A DNA stretch of 50,596 bases from Clostridia bacterium. Its GTDB lineage: Bacteria; Bacillota; Clostridia; Oscillospirales; Acutalibacteraceae. The notes beneath the pieces are model-generated. The model saw nothing but the letters and a program-made list of their open reading frames with translations. It did no database searches and was not told where the DNA came from. A program made the translations under genes and the position numbers. Below are positions 7,662 through 17,100 of the stretch, piece by piece; position 1 is the first letter of the stretch; each line of letters opens with the position of its first letter. The DNA lies in contig JAKSQX010000006.1 of NCBI GenBank assembly GCA_024403955.1, positions 1 to 50,596 of the forward strand. The letters are read 5' to 3'.

Positions 7662-8249
7662 ATGCGCAAAAAGCTCGATAACGAACTTATATACACAACA
7701 GCCCTCTCACTTTTTGCAAAGTATGGCTATAAGAAAACAACCTTGGAGGATGTTGCGTCTGCTCTTGGCATGACAAATAGTAATATTTATTCATACGCAA
7801 ACAGCAAGCAGGACCTCTATATAGAGAGTGTAACCTATGGTATCGATCAGTGGCAGGATTCGGTAAGGCAAGCAACAAGTGGTATTGAAAGTGCAACGGA
7901 GGAATTGGGCGTTGCATTTAAGTCTGCCGTTGATTACATTGCATATAATAAGACGATTCAGACGCTGCTTCAAAATGATCCAAGTCTTTTCCCAATGTTC
8001 CCAACGGTTGATCCAATTGAGGAACTCAACTCTTGGGCAATTGATTTTATTAAAAAGATAATTGATAAGGGTATAAAGCAAGGCGAATTTAGAAATGTTA
8101 ATTCAAAGGAAGCAGCGCAACTTCTTTTTAACTTTTATAAATACTTTGTAATTAGCGCTTTTGTTGAAGATAATGGGTTGGTAACTGATGCCAGTTCACA
8201 AATGTCAACAATGTCAACTATCATATTTGATGGTATTCTAAATAAATAA
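7662..8249 (+). CDS. TetR-family transcriptional regulator
   Basis: The 195-residue protein has an N-terminal helix-turn-helix of the TetR type (about residues 8-52: ALSLFAKYGYKKTTLEDVA, then a recognition helix SNIYSYANSKQDLY) and a helical ligand-binding C-terminus. It should act as a dimeric DNA-binding repressor. The start follows AGGAAG within the der end, so it is translated with der; a terminator follows directly. Its target is not known. The adjacent membrane protein genes, whose promoter begins just downstream, are possible targets by proximity only; their promoter shows no obvious palindrome. Confidence 0.93.
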   Translation: MRKKLDNELIYTTALSLFAKYGYKKTTLEDVASALGMTNSNIYSYANSKQDLYIESVTYGIDQWQDSVRQATSGIESATEELGVAFKSAVDYIAYNKTIQTLLQNDPSLFPMFPTVDPIEELNSWAIDFIKKIIDKGIKQGEFRNVNSKEAAQLLFNFYKYFVISAFVEDNGLVTDASSQMSTMSTIIFDGILNK

Positions 8250-8253
8250 AATG

Positions 8254-8286
8254 ATGCGCTCCAAGATTGCTTGGAGCGCATTTTTA
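8254..8286 (+). terminator. Intrinsic terminator after the TetR gene
   Basis: A perfect 12-bp stem ATGCGCTCCAAG/CTTGGAGCGCAT with loop ATTG is followed by TTTTATTTG. It ends the radical SAM-der-TetR transcript. Confidence 0.95.
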
Positions 8287-8287
8287 T

Positions 8288-8316
8288 TTGACATCGTTTA
8301 TGTAATGGTATATTAT
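8288..8316 (+). promoter_or_regulatory. Strong promoter for the two membrane protein genes
   Basis: TTGACA (8288-8293), 17 bp, TATTAT (8311-8316). It starts immediately after the preceding terminator and leaves a leader of about 50 bases. Confidence 0.9.
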
Positions 8317-8370
8317 TTTATTGGATAAATGAACATTTTGTTCAAATATTAAATTTAGGAGGAAATAATT

Positions 8371-9012
8371 ATGCTTTGGGGACCAAACACTGAAGCAGCT
8401 CGTGCTATTGTTGATGAGGCTTTACAGCACGTGCGTTGCACATGCAATTTTAATTGGACATTTATTGCCCTTTTAGCTTTTGTAATGTGCGCTTATGTAC
8501 CAAAGATTAAGAGCAAGGATTGGGATTCTATCGGCGCAGCTCTCGGTCTTTATGGTATTCACTGGCTTTGCGAAATCGCAAACGCTGTATTCTGTCATAT
8601 CTATGGCTATGGTATGTGGCATGTAACACAGTCAAGTACAACATTCATTCTTCTCATTGGTGTTGCTTGGGAACTTTCAATGATGTTCTCAACAGCCGGC
8701 TTTACAATCGATGTAATGCCAGAGGACAAGAATGCCAAGATTTTGGGAATTAACAACCGTATAGTTTATGTTATGACTATGGCTATCGGTTTCTCACTCT
8801 TCGAAATCTTCCTTGCTGGTACACCTTCATTCCAGTGGGTATGGCCATTCTGGGGTGCACTTCCAGTATGCATCACAGTATACATTCCTTTCTTTGTAGC
8901 TGCAGTACTCGGCCACGACCTTCAGGGTAAGGCTAAGAAGATCTTCCTCGGTGCTATTTGGGGACAGGTTGCTCTTGCACTTGCAATTCTTATTCCACTT
9001 GGAATTATTTAA
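8371..9012 (+). CDS. Uncharacterised multi-pass membrane protein
   Basis: I do not recognise this 213-residue protein. It has about six hydrophobic segments (near residues 28-46, 55-75, 86-108, 125-147, 154-178 and 188-211), a short cytosolic-looking N-terminus with a CTC cysteine pair, and a conserved-looking HWLCEIANAVFCHIYGYGMWH stretch (first half of it within segment 2) rich in His, Cys and Trp. No transporter motif is evident. AGGAGG precedes the ATG. A near-consensus promoter suggests substantial expression. It is coupled to the small membrane protein at 9033 with a 20-base gap, so the two probably act together. Confidence 0.8.
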   Translation: MLWGPNTEAARAIVDEALQHVRCTCNFNWTFIALLAFVMCAYVPKIKSKDWDSIGAALGLYGIHWLCEIANAVFCHIYGYGMWHVTQSSTTFILLIGVAWELSMMFSTAGFTIDVMPEDKNAKILGINNRIVYVMTMAIGFSLFEIFLAGTPSFQWVWPFWGALPVCITVYIPFFVAAVLGHDLQGKAKKIFLGAIWGQVALALAILIPLGII

Positions 9013-9032
9013 TAGGAAAGGGGTATATAATA

Positions 9033-9206
9033 ATGAAAGATTTCGCAATTTTTAACTATGTATTTGCAGTAATTTGTCTTATTGCTGTAGTAGTATTATT
9101 CATTACACATATTCCTATTCTTGCTTGGTTTACACTTCTTGCAGCTATCGCTTTCGGAATTAGCGGTTTCCTTGCTCAGAAGCTTGCAAAAAAGGATATA
9201 AAATAA
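9033..9206 (+). CDS. Small two-span membrane protein
   Basis: This 57-residue protein has two hydrophobic stretches (about residues 7-26 and 28-50) and a short basic C-terminus (KLAKKDIK). The start at 9033 follows GGAAAGGGG; an in-frame start further upstream would lie inside the neighbouring gene. The function is unknown. Its size and position suggest a partner subunit of the preceding membrane protein. A strong terminator follows. Confidence 0.75.
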   Translation: MKDFAIFNYVFAVICLIAVVVLFITHIPILAWFTLLAAIAFGISGFLAQKLAKKDIK

Positions 9207-9215
9207 TTAAGTAGA

Positions 9216-9254
9216 ATACCCCAGTTCGGATCGGTACTGAACTGGGGTATTTTT
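9216..9254 (+). terminator. Intrinsic terminator after the membrane protein pair
   Basis: A perfect 12-bp stem ATACCCCAGTTC/GAACTGGGGTAT with an 11-base loop is followed by TTTTATG. Confidence 0.92.
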
Positions 9255-9261
9255 ATGTCTG

Positions 9262-9300
9262 TTGACAAAATGAAATTATCGTGATATCATTTTGATATCA
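9262..9300 (+). promoter_or_regulatory. Promoter with twin TGATATCA palindromes before the SPFH gene
   Basis: TTGACA (9262-9267), 17 bp, TATCAT (9285-9290). Two identical 8-bp palindromes TGATATCA lie at 9282-9289 and 9293-9300, 11 bp apart, about one helical turn. The first covers most of the -10 box and the second the region between it and the start site. This looks like a double operator for a dimeric regulator. Confidence 0.65.
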
Positions 9301-9320
9301 ACTGAAGGAGGTTGACTTTT

Positions 9321-10340
9321 ATGGAAGAAAAAATCTATACAACTAAAAAGAACGGCATGCTCGCTTTGTTACTCATCATGGTATTTTACGCTTTGGCAAT
9401 AATCGGCGTAATAAGTCCTGCTTTCCTTGATGGTCCAGCGTCTGGTATTCTTATGGTATTTTCAATAATTTATTTAGCATTTGGCTGGATTCTTTTCCTT
9501 GGCCTCAAGGTTTTAAAGCCACAGGAAGCATTGGTGCTTACACTTTTTGGTAAGTACAAGGGCACAATTAAGGAAGATGGTTTTTACTTTGTAAACCCAT
9601 TCTGCGGATCATTCAATCCAGCAGCAACAACAAAACTCAACCAGAGCGGTGATGTTGATACAAGCGCCGCTTCAATCCTTACTGCTGCTGCAACAGGCAC
9701 AACTGCCGCAGCATATGAGAAATCATCAAAGAAAATTTCTCTTAAAATTATGACACTCAACAACAGCCGTCAAAAGATCAACGATTGCCTTGGCAATCCT
9801 GTTGAGATTGGTATAGCTGTTATGTGGAGAGTAACAGATACAGCAAAGGCTGTATTTAACGTAGATAACTATAAAGAATACTTATCACTTCAGTGCGATT
9901 CAGCACTTCGTAATGTAGTTCGTATTTATCCATACGACGTAGCACCTGGTGTTGATACAACAGGTGACGGCGTTGCTGATGAGGGCTCACTTCGTGGTTC
10001 TTCTGACATCGTTGCAAATCGTATTAAGGAAGAGATTCAATCCAAGGTTGATGAGGCTGGTATTGAAATCGTAGAAGCTCGTATCACATATCTTGCATAT
10101 GCTCCAGAAATCGCAGCAGTAATGCTTCAGCGTCAGCAGGCTTCTGCTATTATTGACGCTCGTAAGATGATCGTTGATGGTGCTGTAGGTATGGTTGAAA
10201 TGGCTCTCGACAGACTTGATCAGAACGGTACAGTTAAGCTCGATGAAGAGCGCAAGGCTGCAATGGTTTCTAACCTTCTCGTTGTTCTCTGCGGCAATAA
10301 GGATGCACAGCCAATCGTCAACTCTGGTAGCCTTTATTAA
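9321..10340 (+). CDS. SPFH/Band 7 (flotillin-like) membrane protein
   Basis: The 339-residue protein has two N-terminal membrane segments (about residues 11-32 and 38-60) followed by an SPFH/Band 7 domain (from about 65, LKPQEALVLTLFGKYKGT) with a QRQQASAIIDARK helical segment near residue 270. Such proteins oligomerise on the membrane and are linked to microdomains or protease control. The ATG at 9321 is chosen over an in-frame TTG at 9312 because GGAGG (9307-9311) would touch the TTG. An Ala/Thr-rich insert (about residues 108-136) breaks the SPFH domain. The next gene encodes a ribbon-helix-helix protein, a frequent partner in Clostridia. Confidence 0.92.
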   Translation: MEEKIYTTKKNGMLALLLIMVFYALAIIGVISPAFLDGPASGILMVFSIIYLAFGWILFLGLKVLKPQEALVLTLFGKYKGTIKEDGFYFVNPFCGSFNPAATTKLNQSGDVDTSAASILTAAATGTTAAAYEKSSKKISLKIMTLNNSRQKINDCLGNPVEIGIAVMWRVTDTAKAVFNVDNYKEYLSLQCDSALRNVVRIYPYDVAPGVDTTGDGVADEGSLRGSSDIVANRIKEEIQSKVDEAGIEIVEARITYLAYAPEIAAVMLQRQQASAIIDARKMIVDGAVGMVEMALDRLDQNGTVKLDEERKAAMVSNLLVVLCGNKDAQPIVNSGSLY

Positions 10341-10378
10341 TAGTTTTGGGAAACTTAGAAATAGGATGGTAGGTTACT

Positions 10379-10591
10379 ATGGCTGACGAGAAAAAACAGG
10401 TGCCACTTCGCCTGTCGCCACAGCTATATAACGCGCTTGCCGCGTGGGCAGAAGATGATTTTAGATCTGTCAACGGACAGATTGAATATCTTCTGAACGA
10501 GTGCGTCAAGCAGCGCAAAAAAGATGGTAAATACGTGGGGCAGCAGATTGATGCACCACTAGAAATAGAGTTAGGAGACACCCATGCTTGA
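10379..10591 (+). CDS. Arc-like ribbon-helix-helix protein
   Basis: This 70-residue protein looks like a ribbon-helix-helix DNA-binding protein: a short strand (QVPLRLSP) then two helices ([14 protein letters not shown] and [18 protein letters not shown]). Such proteins bind DNA as dimers through the strand. It lies between the SPFH gene and the ABC transporter, and its last codons overlap the ABC ATPase start (10584). It might regulate its own operon through the twin palindromes at 9282-9300 (inference). The alternative is a non-DNA-binding adaptor of the SPFH protein. Confidence 0.8.
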   Translation: MADEKKQVPLRLSPQLYNALAAWAEDDFRSVNGQIEYLLNECVKQRKKDGKYVGQQIDAPLEIELGDTHA

Positions 10592-11309
10592 AATAAAGAA
10601 TTTAACTAAGATTTACGGCGACAAGCGCGCTGTAGATGGTTTAACTTTGACCATTAATGCGGGTGAAGTCTATGGCTTTATCGGCCACAATGGTGCAGGT
10701 AAGACAACAACATTAAAATCAATTGTAGGTATTCTTCAGTTTGAAGAGGGCGAAATCTACATCGATGGTAAATCAATTAAGGAACAGCCACTCGAATGTA
10801 AGAAGATTTTCGCCTATATTCCTGATAACCCAGACCTCTATGACTTCATGACTGGTATTCAGTACTTGAACTTCGTAGCTGATGTCTATGAGGTCTCACA
10901 GAAGGATAGGGAGGAGAGAATCCATAAGTATGCTTCAGCATTTGAGATTGAGGACAACCTCGCTGAGATGATTGGTGCGTACTCACATGGTATGAAGCAG
11001 AAACTTGCTATTATCTCTGCACTTATTCATAATCCAAAGCTCATTTTGATGGACGAGCCTTTCGTAGGTCTTGATCCTAAGGCATCTCATATCTTGAAGG
11101 AATATATGCATGAAATCTGTGCTGATGGTGGTGCCATCTTCTTTTCAACACACGTACTTGATGTCGCTGAAAAGCTCTGTGATAAAGTAGCTATTATCAA
11201 GGGCGGTAAGCTCATCAAGTGTGGCACAATGGATGAGGTTAAGGGTGATGAATCACTTGAGGAGGTATTCCTCGAACTTGTAGATGAGGGAGTTGACGCA
11301 AATGTTTAA
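10584..11309 (+). CDS. ABC transporter ATP-binding protein
   Basis: The 241-residue ATPase shows Walker [10 protein letters not shown] near residue 36-44, a signature loop SHGMKQKL, Walker [14 protein letters not shown] and a switch His in FFSTHVLD. It belongs to the ABC-2 exporter class, as shown by the permease that follows. Its start overlaps the preceding small gene by 8 bases, and its stop overlaps the permease start by 8 bases, so all are translationally coupled. The substrate cannot be deduced. Confidence 0.95.
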   Translation: MLEIKNLTKIYGDKRAVDGLTLTINAGEVYGFIGHNGAGKTTTLKSIVGILQFEEGEIYIDGKSIKEQPLECKKIFAYIPDNPDLYDFMTGIQYLNFVADVYEVSQKDREERIHKYASAFEIEDNLAEMIGAYSHGMKQKLAIISALIHNPKLILMDEPFVGLDPKASHILKEYMHEICADGGAIFFSTHVLDVAEKLCDKVAIIKGGKLIKCGTMDEVKGDESLEEVFLELVDEGVDANV

Positions 11310-12921
11310 GCTCATCCTCAAGAAACAACTTTTAGAGATAGGTACATTCTATGTAAGAGATAGAAAGACTGGTAAAAAGCAAACCGGTGGTAAGCTCGTT
11401 GGCTTTATTTTCCTTTGGCTTTGTGTAGCTTTCAGTTTGTTTATGGCCGGATTTGGAATGGCTGATCTCTTCGGCGATACATTCTTTATGATTGGCCTTG
11501 ATTGGTACTATTTCACACTTATGGGCCTTATTTCACTGGCTCTCGGTGTCTTTGGTAGTGTGTTCAACACATATGCAAGTATCTATAAAGCTAAGGATAA
11601 TGATCTCTTACTTTCAATGCCGATTAAGACAAACTCTATTCTCTCGGCTAAGGTATTTGTGACATTTATCCTCAGCATGATATTTAGCTGTATCTTCTAT
11701 GTTCCAACAATCATTTATTACTACACTCACGTGCATCAGACAGCTGCATCAGTTGTTTGCACGCTTTTGATGTTCATAGTATTGAATATCGTAAGTTCAG
11801 CACTTGTCTGCATACTTGGATATGTAATTGCACTTCTCTCATATAGACTTCAGGGCAAGTCATATATGACTGTAATAATTACTCTTGTCCTTATGGGCGG
11901 ATATTATTACTTCTATTTTAGAATTAATAAATACCTCTCATATATCGCGGCAAACGGTGAAATTTTTGCCGCTAACCTCAAGGGTAAGGCAAAGATTGTA
12001 TATCTCCTCGGTAATGCTTTTGTGGGTGATGTTAAGGCACTTCTTCTCTTCGCTGCAATAGCAATTGTTTTCTTCCTCATTGTTTTCTTTATCCTCGCTA
12101 GAAGATATTTGAAGATCATGACGACCAACAGGGGAGAAGCTAAGGTTGAGTATGTAGCTGAGAAGTCAATTAAGACTAGAAGTGTTCAGAAGGCTCTCGT
12201 TGCAAAAGAGGCAAAGCGTTTCACAAAGAGTGCGGTATATATGCTCAACTCTGGCCTCGGTGTTTTGGTGGCACCTATCTTTGCAGTTGCTGTTTTAATT
12301 AAGAGCGATACTGTTATGAAAGCGCTTACAACTATTGACGCCCAGATTCCTAAGCTTTCTATCATGAGCTATATTCCATTGATAATAGTTGTATTTATGA
12401 TGACACTCTCTGCAACTATCCTTATTACTGCACCTTCAGTTTCACTTGAAGGAAAGTATATTTGGGTGCTCAAGTCACTCCCAGTAAACACAATAGATAT
12501 CTTAATGGCTAAGAAGAAGTTCCAGAATATGTTAGCGGTTCCTTCAGTAGCAATTGCTTCTGCTGTTTGTTGCTATGCCTTTGAGGTTTCATTTGATACA
12601 TCTATAATGGTTGTACTTACGTCAGTTGTGTATGCTATGTTTATAGGATCTATGGGGCTTATGCTCAACCTCTTGATGCCAAACCTTGAGTGGAAAGATG
12701 AGTCTGTACCTGTAAAACAGAGTATGCCAATCCTTATTCTCATGTTTGGTGGATGGGCACTTGCAGTTGCTGTAGCAGCTCTCTACTACTATGTATTTAG
12801 AAAGATTCTTGATGCTCCAGAGAACTTCGTTATGGTAATGTTCGTATTGTTCGTTATCGCTGGTTCTCTCACAAACAGATGGATTAGTACAGAAGGCGTT
12901 AAGCGCTGGGAGGCATTATAA
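11302..12921 (+). CDS. ABC-2 type exporter permease
   Basis: A 539-residue integral membrane protein with about ten or more hydrophobic segments in two groups, separated by a charged cytosolic region near residues 275-310. It is the membrane partner of the ATPase encoded directly upstream. The ATG at 11302 is preferred because GAGGGAG (11286-11292) lies 9 bases before it; an in-frame ATG at 11284 is too early for this site. It resembles large single-chain ABC exporter permeases common in Clostridia; substrate unknown. Confidence 0.9.
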   Translation: MFKLILKKQLLEIGTFYVRDRKTGKKQTGGKLVGFIFLWLCVAFSLFMAGFGMADLFGDTFFMIGLDWYYFTLMGLISLALGVFGSVFNTYASIYKAKDNDLLLSMPIKTNSILSAKVFVTFILSMIFSCIFYVPTIIYYYTHVHQTAASVVCTLLMFIVLNIVSSALVCILGYVIALLSYRLQGKSYMTVIITLVLMGGYYYFYFRINKYLSYIAANGEIFAANLKGKAKIVYLLGNAFVGDVKALLLFAAIAIVFFLIVFFILARRYLKIMTTNRGEAKVEYVAEKSIKTRSVQKALVAKEAKRFTKSAVYMLNSGLGVLVAPIFAVAVLIKSDTVMKALTTIDAQIPKLSIMSYIPLIIVVFMMTLSATILITAPSVSLEGKYIWVLKSLPVNTIDILMAKKKFQNMLAVPSVAIASAVCCYAFEVSFDTSIMVVLTSVVYAMFIGSMGLMLNLLMPNLEWKDESVPVKQSMPILILMFGGWALAVAVAALYYYVFRKILDAPENFVMVMFVLFVIAGSLTNRWISTEGVKRWEAL

Positions 12922-13431
12922 TTGAAAATTCTAGTATTGTCGGATTCACATGGTAAGTACCAGTATATCTTTGACATAATCTATGAAAATGCAGATTCAG
13001 ATGTGATTATTCACCTTGGAGACGGTGTCTCCGATGTGGATGAGGCGGCTCGCGAGGTCGCAGACATGCGTCACCTTAAGACTCTTCAAATTATTAAGGT
13101 GAGGGGCAACTGCGACATTTTCACGAGCGAGCCTGTCACAAGCTTTGACAACATCGGAGGCCACAAGTTTTACTGTACACACGGTTATACCGTAAACGGC
13201 TCCGCCTCCAGTGTTAAGGCACGCCTCGGTGTTGACGCCCTCTGCGAGGATGCTCGTAAACAGGGCCGTGACGTGGTCCTTTTCGGACACACTCACAAGG
13301 CCATTTATGAGGACCGCGACGGCGTCCATCTCTTCAACCCTGGCGCCGTACTAAAAGGTCAATTTGGTATAATCACAATTGACGACAAGACAGGCGACAT
13401 ATCCTTTGAACATAAGGTTTTAGAGTACTAA
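12922..13431 (+). CDS. Calcineurin-like phosphodiesterase, YfcE/MJ0936 family
   Basis: This 169-residue metallophosphoesterase contains the metal-binding motifs in order: SDSHG (7-11), HLGDGVSD, VRGNCD, THGYTV and GHTHKA. The family hydrolyses phosphodiesters with two metal ions, but natural substrates are rarely known. The start is TTG at 12922, directly after the permease stop; GGGAGG (12908-12913) is well spaced. The codon use here is more GC-rich than in its neighbours (many GCC/GGC/CGC codons). A bidirectional terminator separates it from the convergent ndk. Confidence 0.93.
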   Translation: MKILVLSDSHGKYQYIFDIIYENADSDVIIHLGDGVSDVDEAAREVADMRHLKTLQIIKVRGNCDIFTSEPVTSFDNIGGHKFYCTHGYTVNGSASSVKARLGVDALCEDARKQGRDVVLFGHTHKAIYEDRDGVHLFNPGAVLKGQFGIITIDDKTGDISFEHKVLEY

Positions 13432-13442
13432 GCAAAAAAATT

Positions 13443-13475
13443 AAGGCAGCCATAATTGGCTGCCTTTCTCTTTTG
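13443..13475. terminator. Bidirectional terminator between phosphodiesterase gene and ndk
   Basis: AAGGCAGCC/GGCTGCCTT, 9-bp perfect stem with a 6-base loop. T-rich sequence follows on the plus strand and an A tract (T tract on minus) precedes it, so it can serve both convergent genes. Confidence 0.92.
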
Positions 13476-13480
13476 TTTGA

Positions 13481-13888
13481 TTAAGCGTTAGGACCAAAAA
13501 ATCTCTTGATCTCAATCTCACCGTTCTCAACTGAGTCAGAACCGTGGATGATGTTGTTGCCTGTTGATGTAGCGTAGTCGCCACGGATTGTGCCAGCAAG
13601 AGCATCTTCATACTTTGTAGCACCCATGAGTGTTCTCATACCGAGTACAGCGTTTTCACCCTCAACGATCATAGCAACTACTGGGCCAGATGTCATGTAT
13701 TCAAGGATACCAGGGAAGAATGGCTTGTCAGCAATGTGAGCATAGTGCTCTCTGAGAATTGCCTCGTCAAGGTTCATCATCTTCATGTTTGTGATTTTGA
13801 AACCCTTCTTCTCGATGCGGTTGATAACTTCACCCATAAGGCCGCGCTTAACGCAGTCAGGCTTGAGCATAATATATGTTCTTTCCAT
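13481..13888 (-). CDS. ndk: Nucleoside diphosphate kinase
   Basis: Ndk transfers the gamma phosphate of ATP to nucleoside diphosphates through a phosphohistidine. The 135-residue protein has the family start ERTYIMLKPD, the KITNMKMM segment and the active-site histidine in NIIHGSDS near residue 117. It is read alone on the minus strand with its own promoter, divergent from rpoB. AAAGGAG precedes the ATG. Confidence 0.98.
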   Translation of the reverse strand: MERTYIMLKPDCVKRGLMGEVINRIEKKGFKITNMKMMNLDEAILREHYAHIADKPFFPGILEYMTSGPVVAMIVEGENAVLGMRTLMGATKYEDALAGTIRGDYATSTGNNIIHGSDSVENGEIEIKRFFGPNA

Positions 13889-13922
13889 TAGAATTTACTC
13901 CTTTTGATTTTTTAGCAGAGAT

Positions 13923-13951
13923 ATTGTAACAAAGGGAAGGAGAGTAGTCAA
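13923..13951 (-). promoter_or_regulatory. ndk promoter
   Basis: On the minus strand TTGACT (13951-13946), 17 bp, TACAAT (13928-13923). The predicted start is about 30 bases before the ndk ATG. Confidence 0.88.
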
Positions 13952-14020
13952 CAAATACTTGAAAATGGGGAAGGGAGAAAAAGAGGCTAATTTTCGATAC
14001 GCCCGGCTCGGTGTATTGAT

Positions 14021-14178
14021 AACTTTAAAAAAAGTTGTTGACTTAGCCTTTTTTGGAGTGTATAATTTCGCCACTTGTTTTATTTTTTCTTTAATACGCG
14101 CGTATATATAAGGCGCATTTTAACGAAATTATGCCAATTCTAACAAGTAAAAAATCTTGAACGGAGTGATTAAAGTCT
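14021..14178 (+). promoter_or_regulatory. rpoB promoter and structured leader
   Basis: TTGACT (14038-14043), 17 bp, TATAAT (14061-14066): a near-consensus promoter. An inverted repeat AACTTT/AAAGTT (14021-14036) abuts the -35 box. The leader of about 105 bases holds a perfect 12-bp palindrome ATACGCGCGTAT (14094-14105) and distant complementary segments ACTTGTT (14073-14079) and AACAAGT (14142-14148), so it may fold. rplJ-rplL, often upstream of rpoB, are not here; rpoB starts its own transcript. Confidence 0.8.
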
Positions 14179-17100
14179 ATGGTAAGTGTTAAAGAGACCA
14201 GCCTCGGCAATACCAAGAGAATGAACTTCGCAAAGATCAATGAAGTTATGGAGATGCCAAACCTCATTGAAGTGCAGAAGAATTCTTACCAGTGGTTCCT
14301 TGACGTAGGTTTAAAAGAGGTCTTCAGAGACATCTCAGAAATTACTGACTACACTGGCAACTTAGTACTTGAGTTCGTTGATTACAAAATGGACGAGACT
14401 CCAAAGTACACAGTTAAAGAGTGCAAGGAAAGAGACGCAACTTATGCAGCTCCTCTTCGTGTAAAGGCTCGCCTTTACAACAAGGAGACAGGCGAAGTAA
14501 AAGAGTCTGACGTTTATATGGGTGACTTCCCTCTTATGACAGAGAGCGGTACATTCGTAATTAACGGTGCAGAGCGTGCTATCGTTTCTCAGCTCGTACG
14601 TTCCCCAGGCGTATATTTTGACATGACACACGATAAGACAGGTAAGGAACTCTACACTTCTACTGTTATTCCTAATCGTGGTGCATGGCTTGAGTACGAA
14701 TCAGATCAGAACGATCTCTTCTATGTTCGTATCGACAAGAATAGAAAACTTTACATTACAACTTTCATCCGCGCATTGGGTCTTAGCTCAAACCAGGAAA
14801 TCCTCGATTTCTTCGGCGCTGACGAAAGAATTATGGCAACACTTGAAAAGGATACTACAAAGAATGCTGAAGAGGCACTCCTTGAAGTATACAAGAAGCT
14901 TCGTCCAGGCGAGCCACCAACGCTCGAAACTGCACAGGCTCATCTCGACGGTTTGTTCTTTGACGCACACCGTTATGACCTCTCTCGTGTAGGCCGTTAC
15001 AAGTACAATAAGAAGCTCGCTATCTCTCAGCGTCTTATTGGCAACAAGCTCTATGCTCCAGTTATTAATGAAGCAACAGGCGAAGTACTTGCAGATGCAG
15101 GCGAAATCGTAACAGCTGAAAAGGCTTACGAGATTGAGCAGGCTGGCATCATGCACGTAACACTCGACGTTGATGGTAAAGAGATCAAGGTTGTATCAAA
15201 CGGCATGGTTGATATCCTTCCATACGTTGCTGGTCTTAAGATCACAGCAGATGAACTTGAAGAAATCTCTATCAACGAGAAGGTTCGCTACAGCGTACTT
15301 ATGGAAATCCTCGGCGCATCAAAGAAGCCTAAGAAGGCTGATGTACTCGAGGCTCTTAAGGAACGTGCTAACGACCTTATTCCTAACCACATCATTATCG
15401 ACGATATCTATGCATCAATTAACTACATGAACTGCCTTGCAGCTAATGTTGGTACTATTGATGACATTGACCATCTTGGTAACCGTCGTATCCGTTCAGT
15501 TGGCGAATTACTTCAGAATCAGTTTAGAATTGGCTTTACTCGTATGGAGAGAGTTGTAAGAGAGCGTATGTCTCTCCAGGCTCAGGAACCAGAAAAGGCT
15601 ACTCCACAGGCACTCATCAACATCAGACCTGTTGTTGCTGCTGTTAAGGAGTTCTTCGGTTCTTCTCCACTTTCACAGTTCATGGATCAGACAAACCCAC
15701 TTGCTGAACTTACTCACAAGCGTCGTCTCTCTGCTCTTGGTCCTGGTGGTCTTTCACGTGACCGTGCAGGATTCGAAGTTCGTGACGTACACTACAGCCA
15801 CTATGGTCGTATGTGTCCTATCGAGACTCCAGAAGGTCCTAACATCGGACTTATCTCTTATCTCGCAACATTTGCTCGTATCAACAAGTACGGCTTTATC
15901 GAGGCTCCTTTCCGTAGAGTAGATAAGAAGACAGGCGTTGTTCTTGACGAAGTTGTTTATATGACAGCTGACGAAGAGGATGAGTACAGAGTAGCTCAGG
16001 CTAATGAACCTCTCGATGAGAAGGGTCACTTCCTTCGTGATAAGGTAACAATCCGTTATCGTGATGGTTTCGACGAGGTTGATAAGTCAATCCCTGACTT
16101 TATGGACGTATCTCCAAGAATGCTCGTATCTGTGGCTACAGCTATGATCCCATTCCTTGAGAATGATGACGCAAACCGTGCACTCATGGGTTCTAACATG
16201 CAGCGTCAGGCAGTTCCACTTATGAAGACTGCAGCACCATTCGTTGGTACTGGTATGGAGCATAAGGCAGCTGTTGACTCAGGCGTAGTAGTACTTGCTA
16301 AGAATGCTGGTAAGGTTATCCACGTTGATGCAACAACAATTGAAATTGAGACAGAAAAAGGTGCTATCGACACATATGAGCTTATCAAGTTCATGCGCTC
16401 TAACCAGGGTACATGTGTAAACCAGCGCCCAATCGTTTCACTTGGACAGAAGGTTGCAGCTAAAGAAGTTATTGCTGATGGACCTGCAACTGACCACGGT
16501 GAAATCTCTCTCGGTAAGAATGCCCTCATCGGCTTCATGACTTGGGAAGGTTACAACTACGAGGATGCTGTTCTCCTCAACGAAAAGATCGTACGCGACG
16601 ACGTTTATACATCTATTCATATTGAAGAGTATGAACTCGAAGCTCGTGATACAAAGCTTGGCCCAGAAGAGATTACACGTGATATTCCAAACGTTGGTGA
16701 CGATGCACTTGCTGACCTCGACGAGTTTGGTGTTATCCGTATTGGTGCTGAGGTTCACTCTGGCGACATCCTTGTTGGTAAGGTAACTCCAAAGGGTGAG
16801 ACAGAGCTCACAGCAGAGGAGAGACTCCTCCGTGCAATCTTCGGTGAAAAGGCTCGTGAAGTACGTGATACTTCTCTCCGTGTTCCTCACGGTGAGTACG
16901 GTATCGTTGTTAACGTTGAAGTATTCACAAGAGAGAACTCTGATGAACTTTCACCAGGCGTTAACAAAGTAGTTCGCTGCTATATCGCTCAGAAGAGAAA
17001 GATTCAGGTCGGCGATAAGATGGCTGGTCGTCATGGTAACAAGGGTGTTGTATCTAGAATCCTTCCACAGGAAGATATGCCATTCCTTCCAGACGGTACT

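Noticed and set aside
14094-14105. ATACGCGCGTAT palindrome as a riboswitch
   Set aside because: No pattern of any riboswitch class that I know is visible; only a short self-complementary stretch can be supported.
15590-15780. Pro in the rpoB SSPLSQ segment as possible rifampicin resistance
   Set aside because: The classic resistance positions in the region (Asp, His, Arg and Ser) keep the sensitive residues; the Pro and Thr look like lineage variation.
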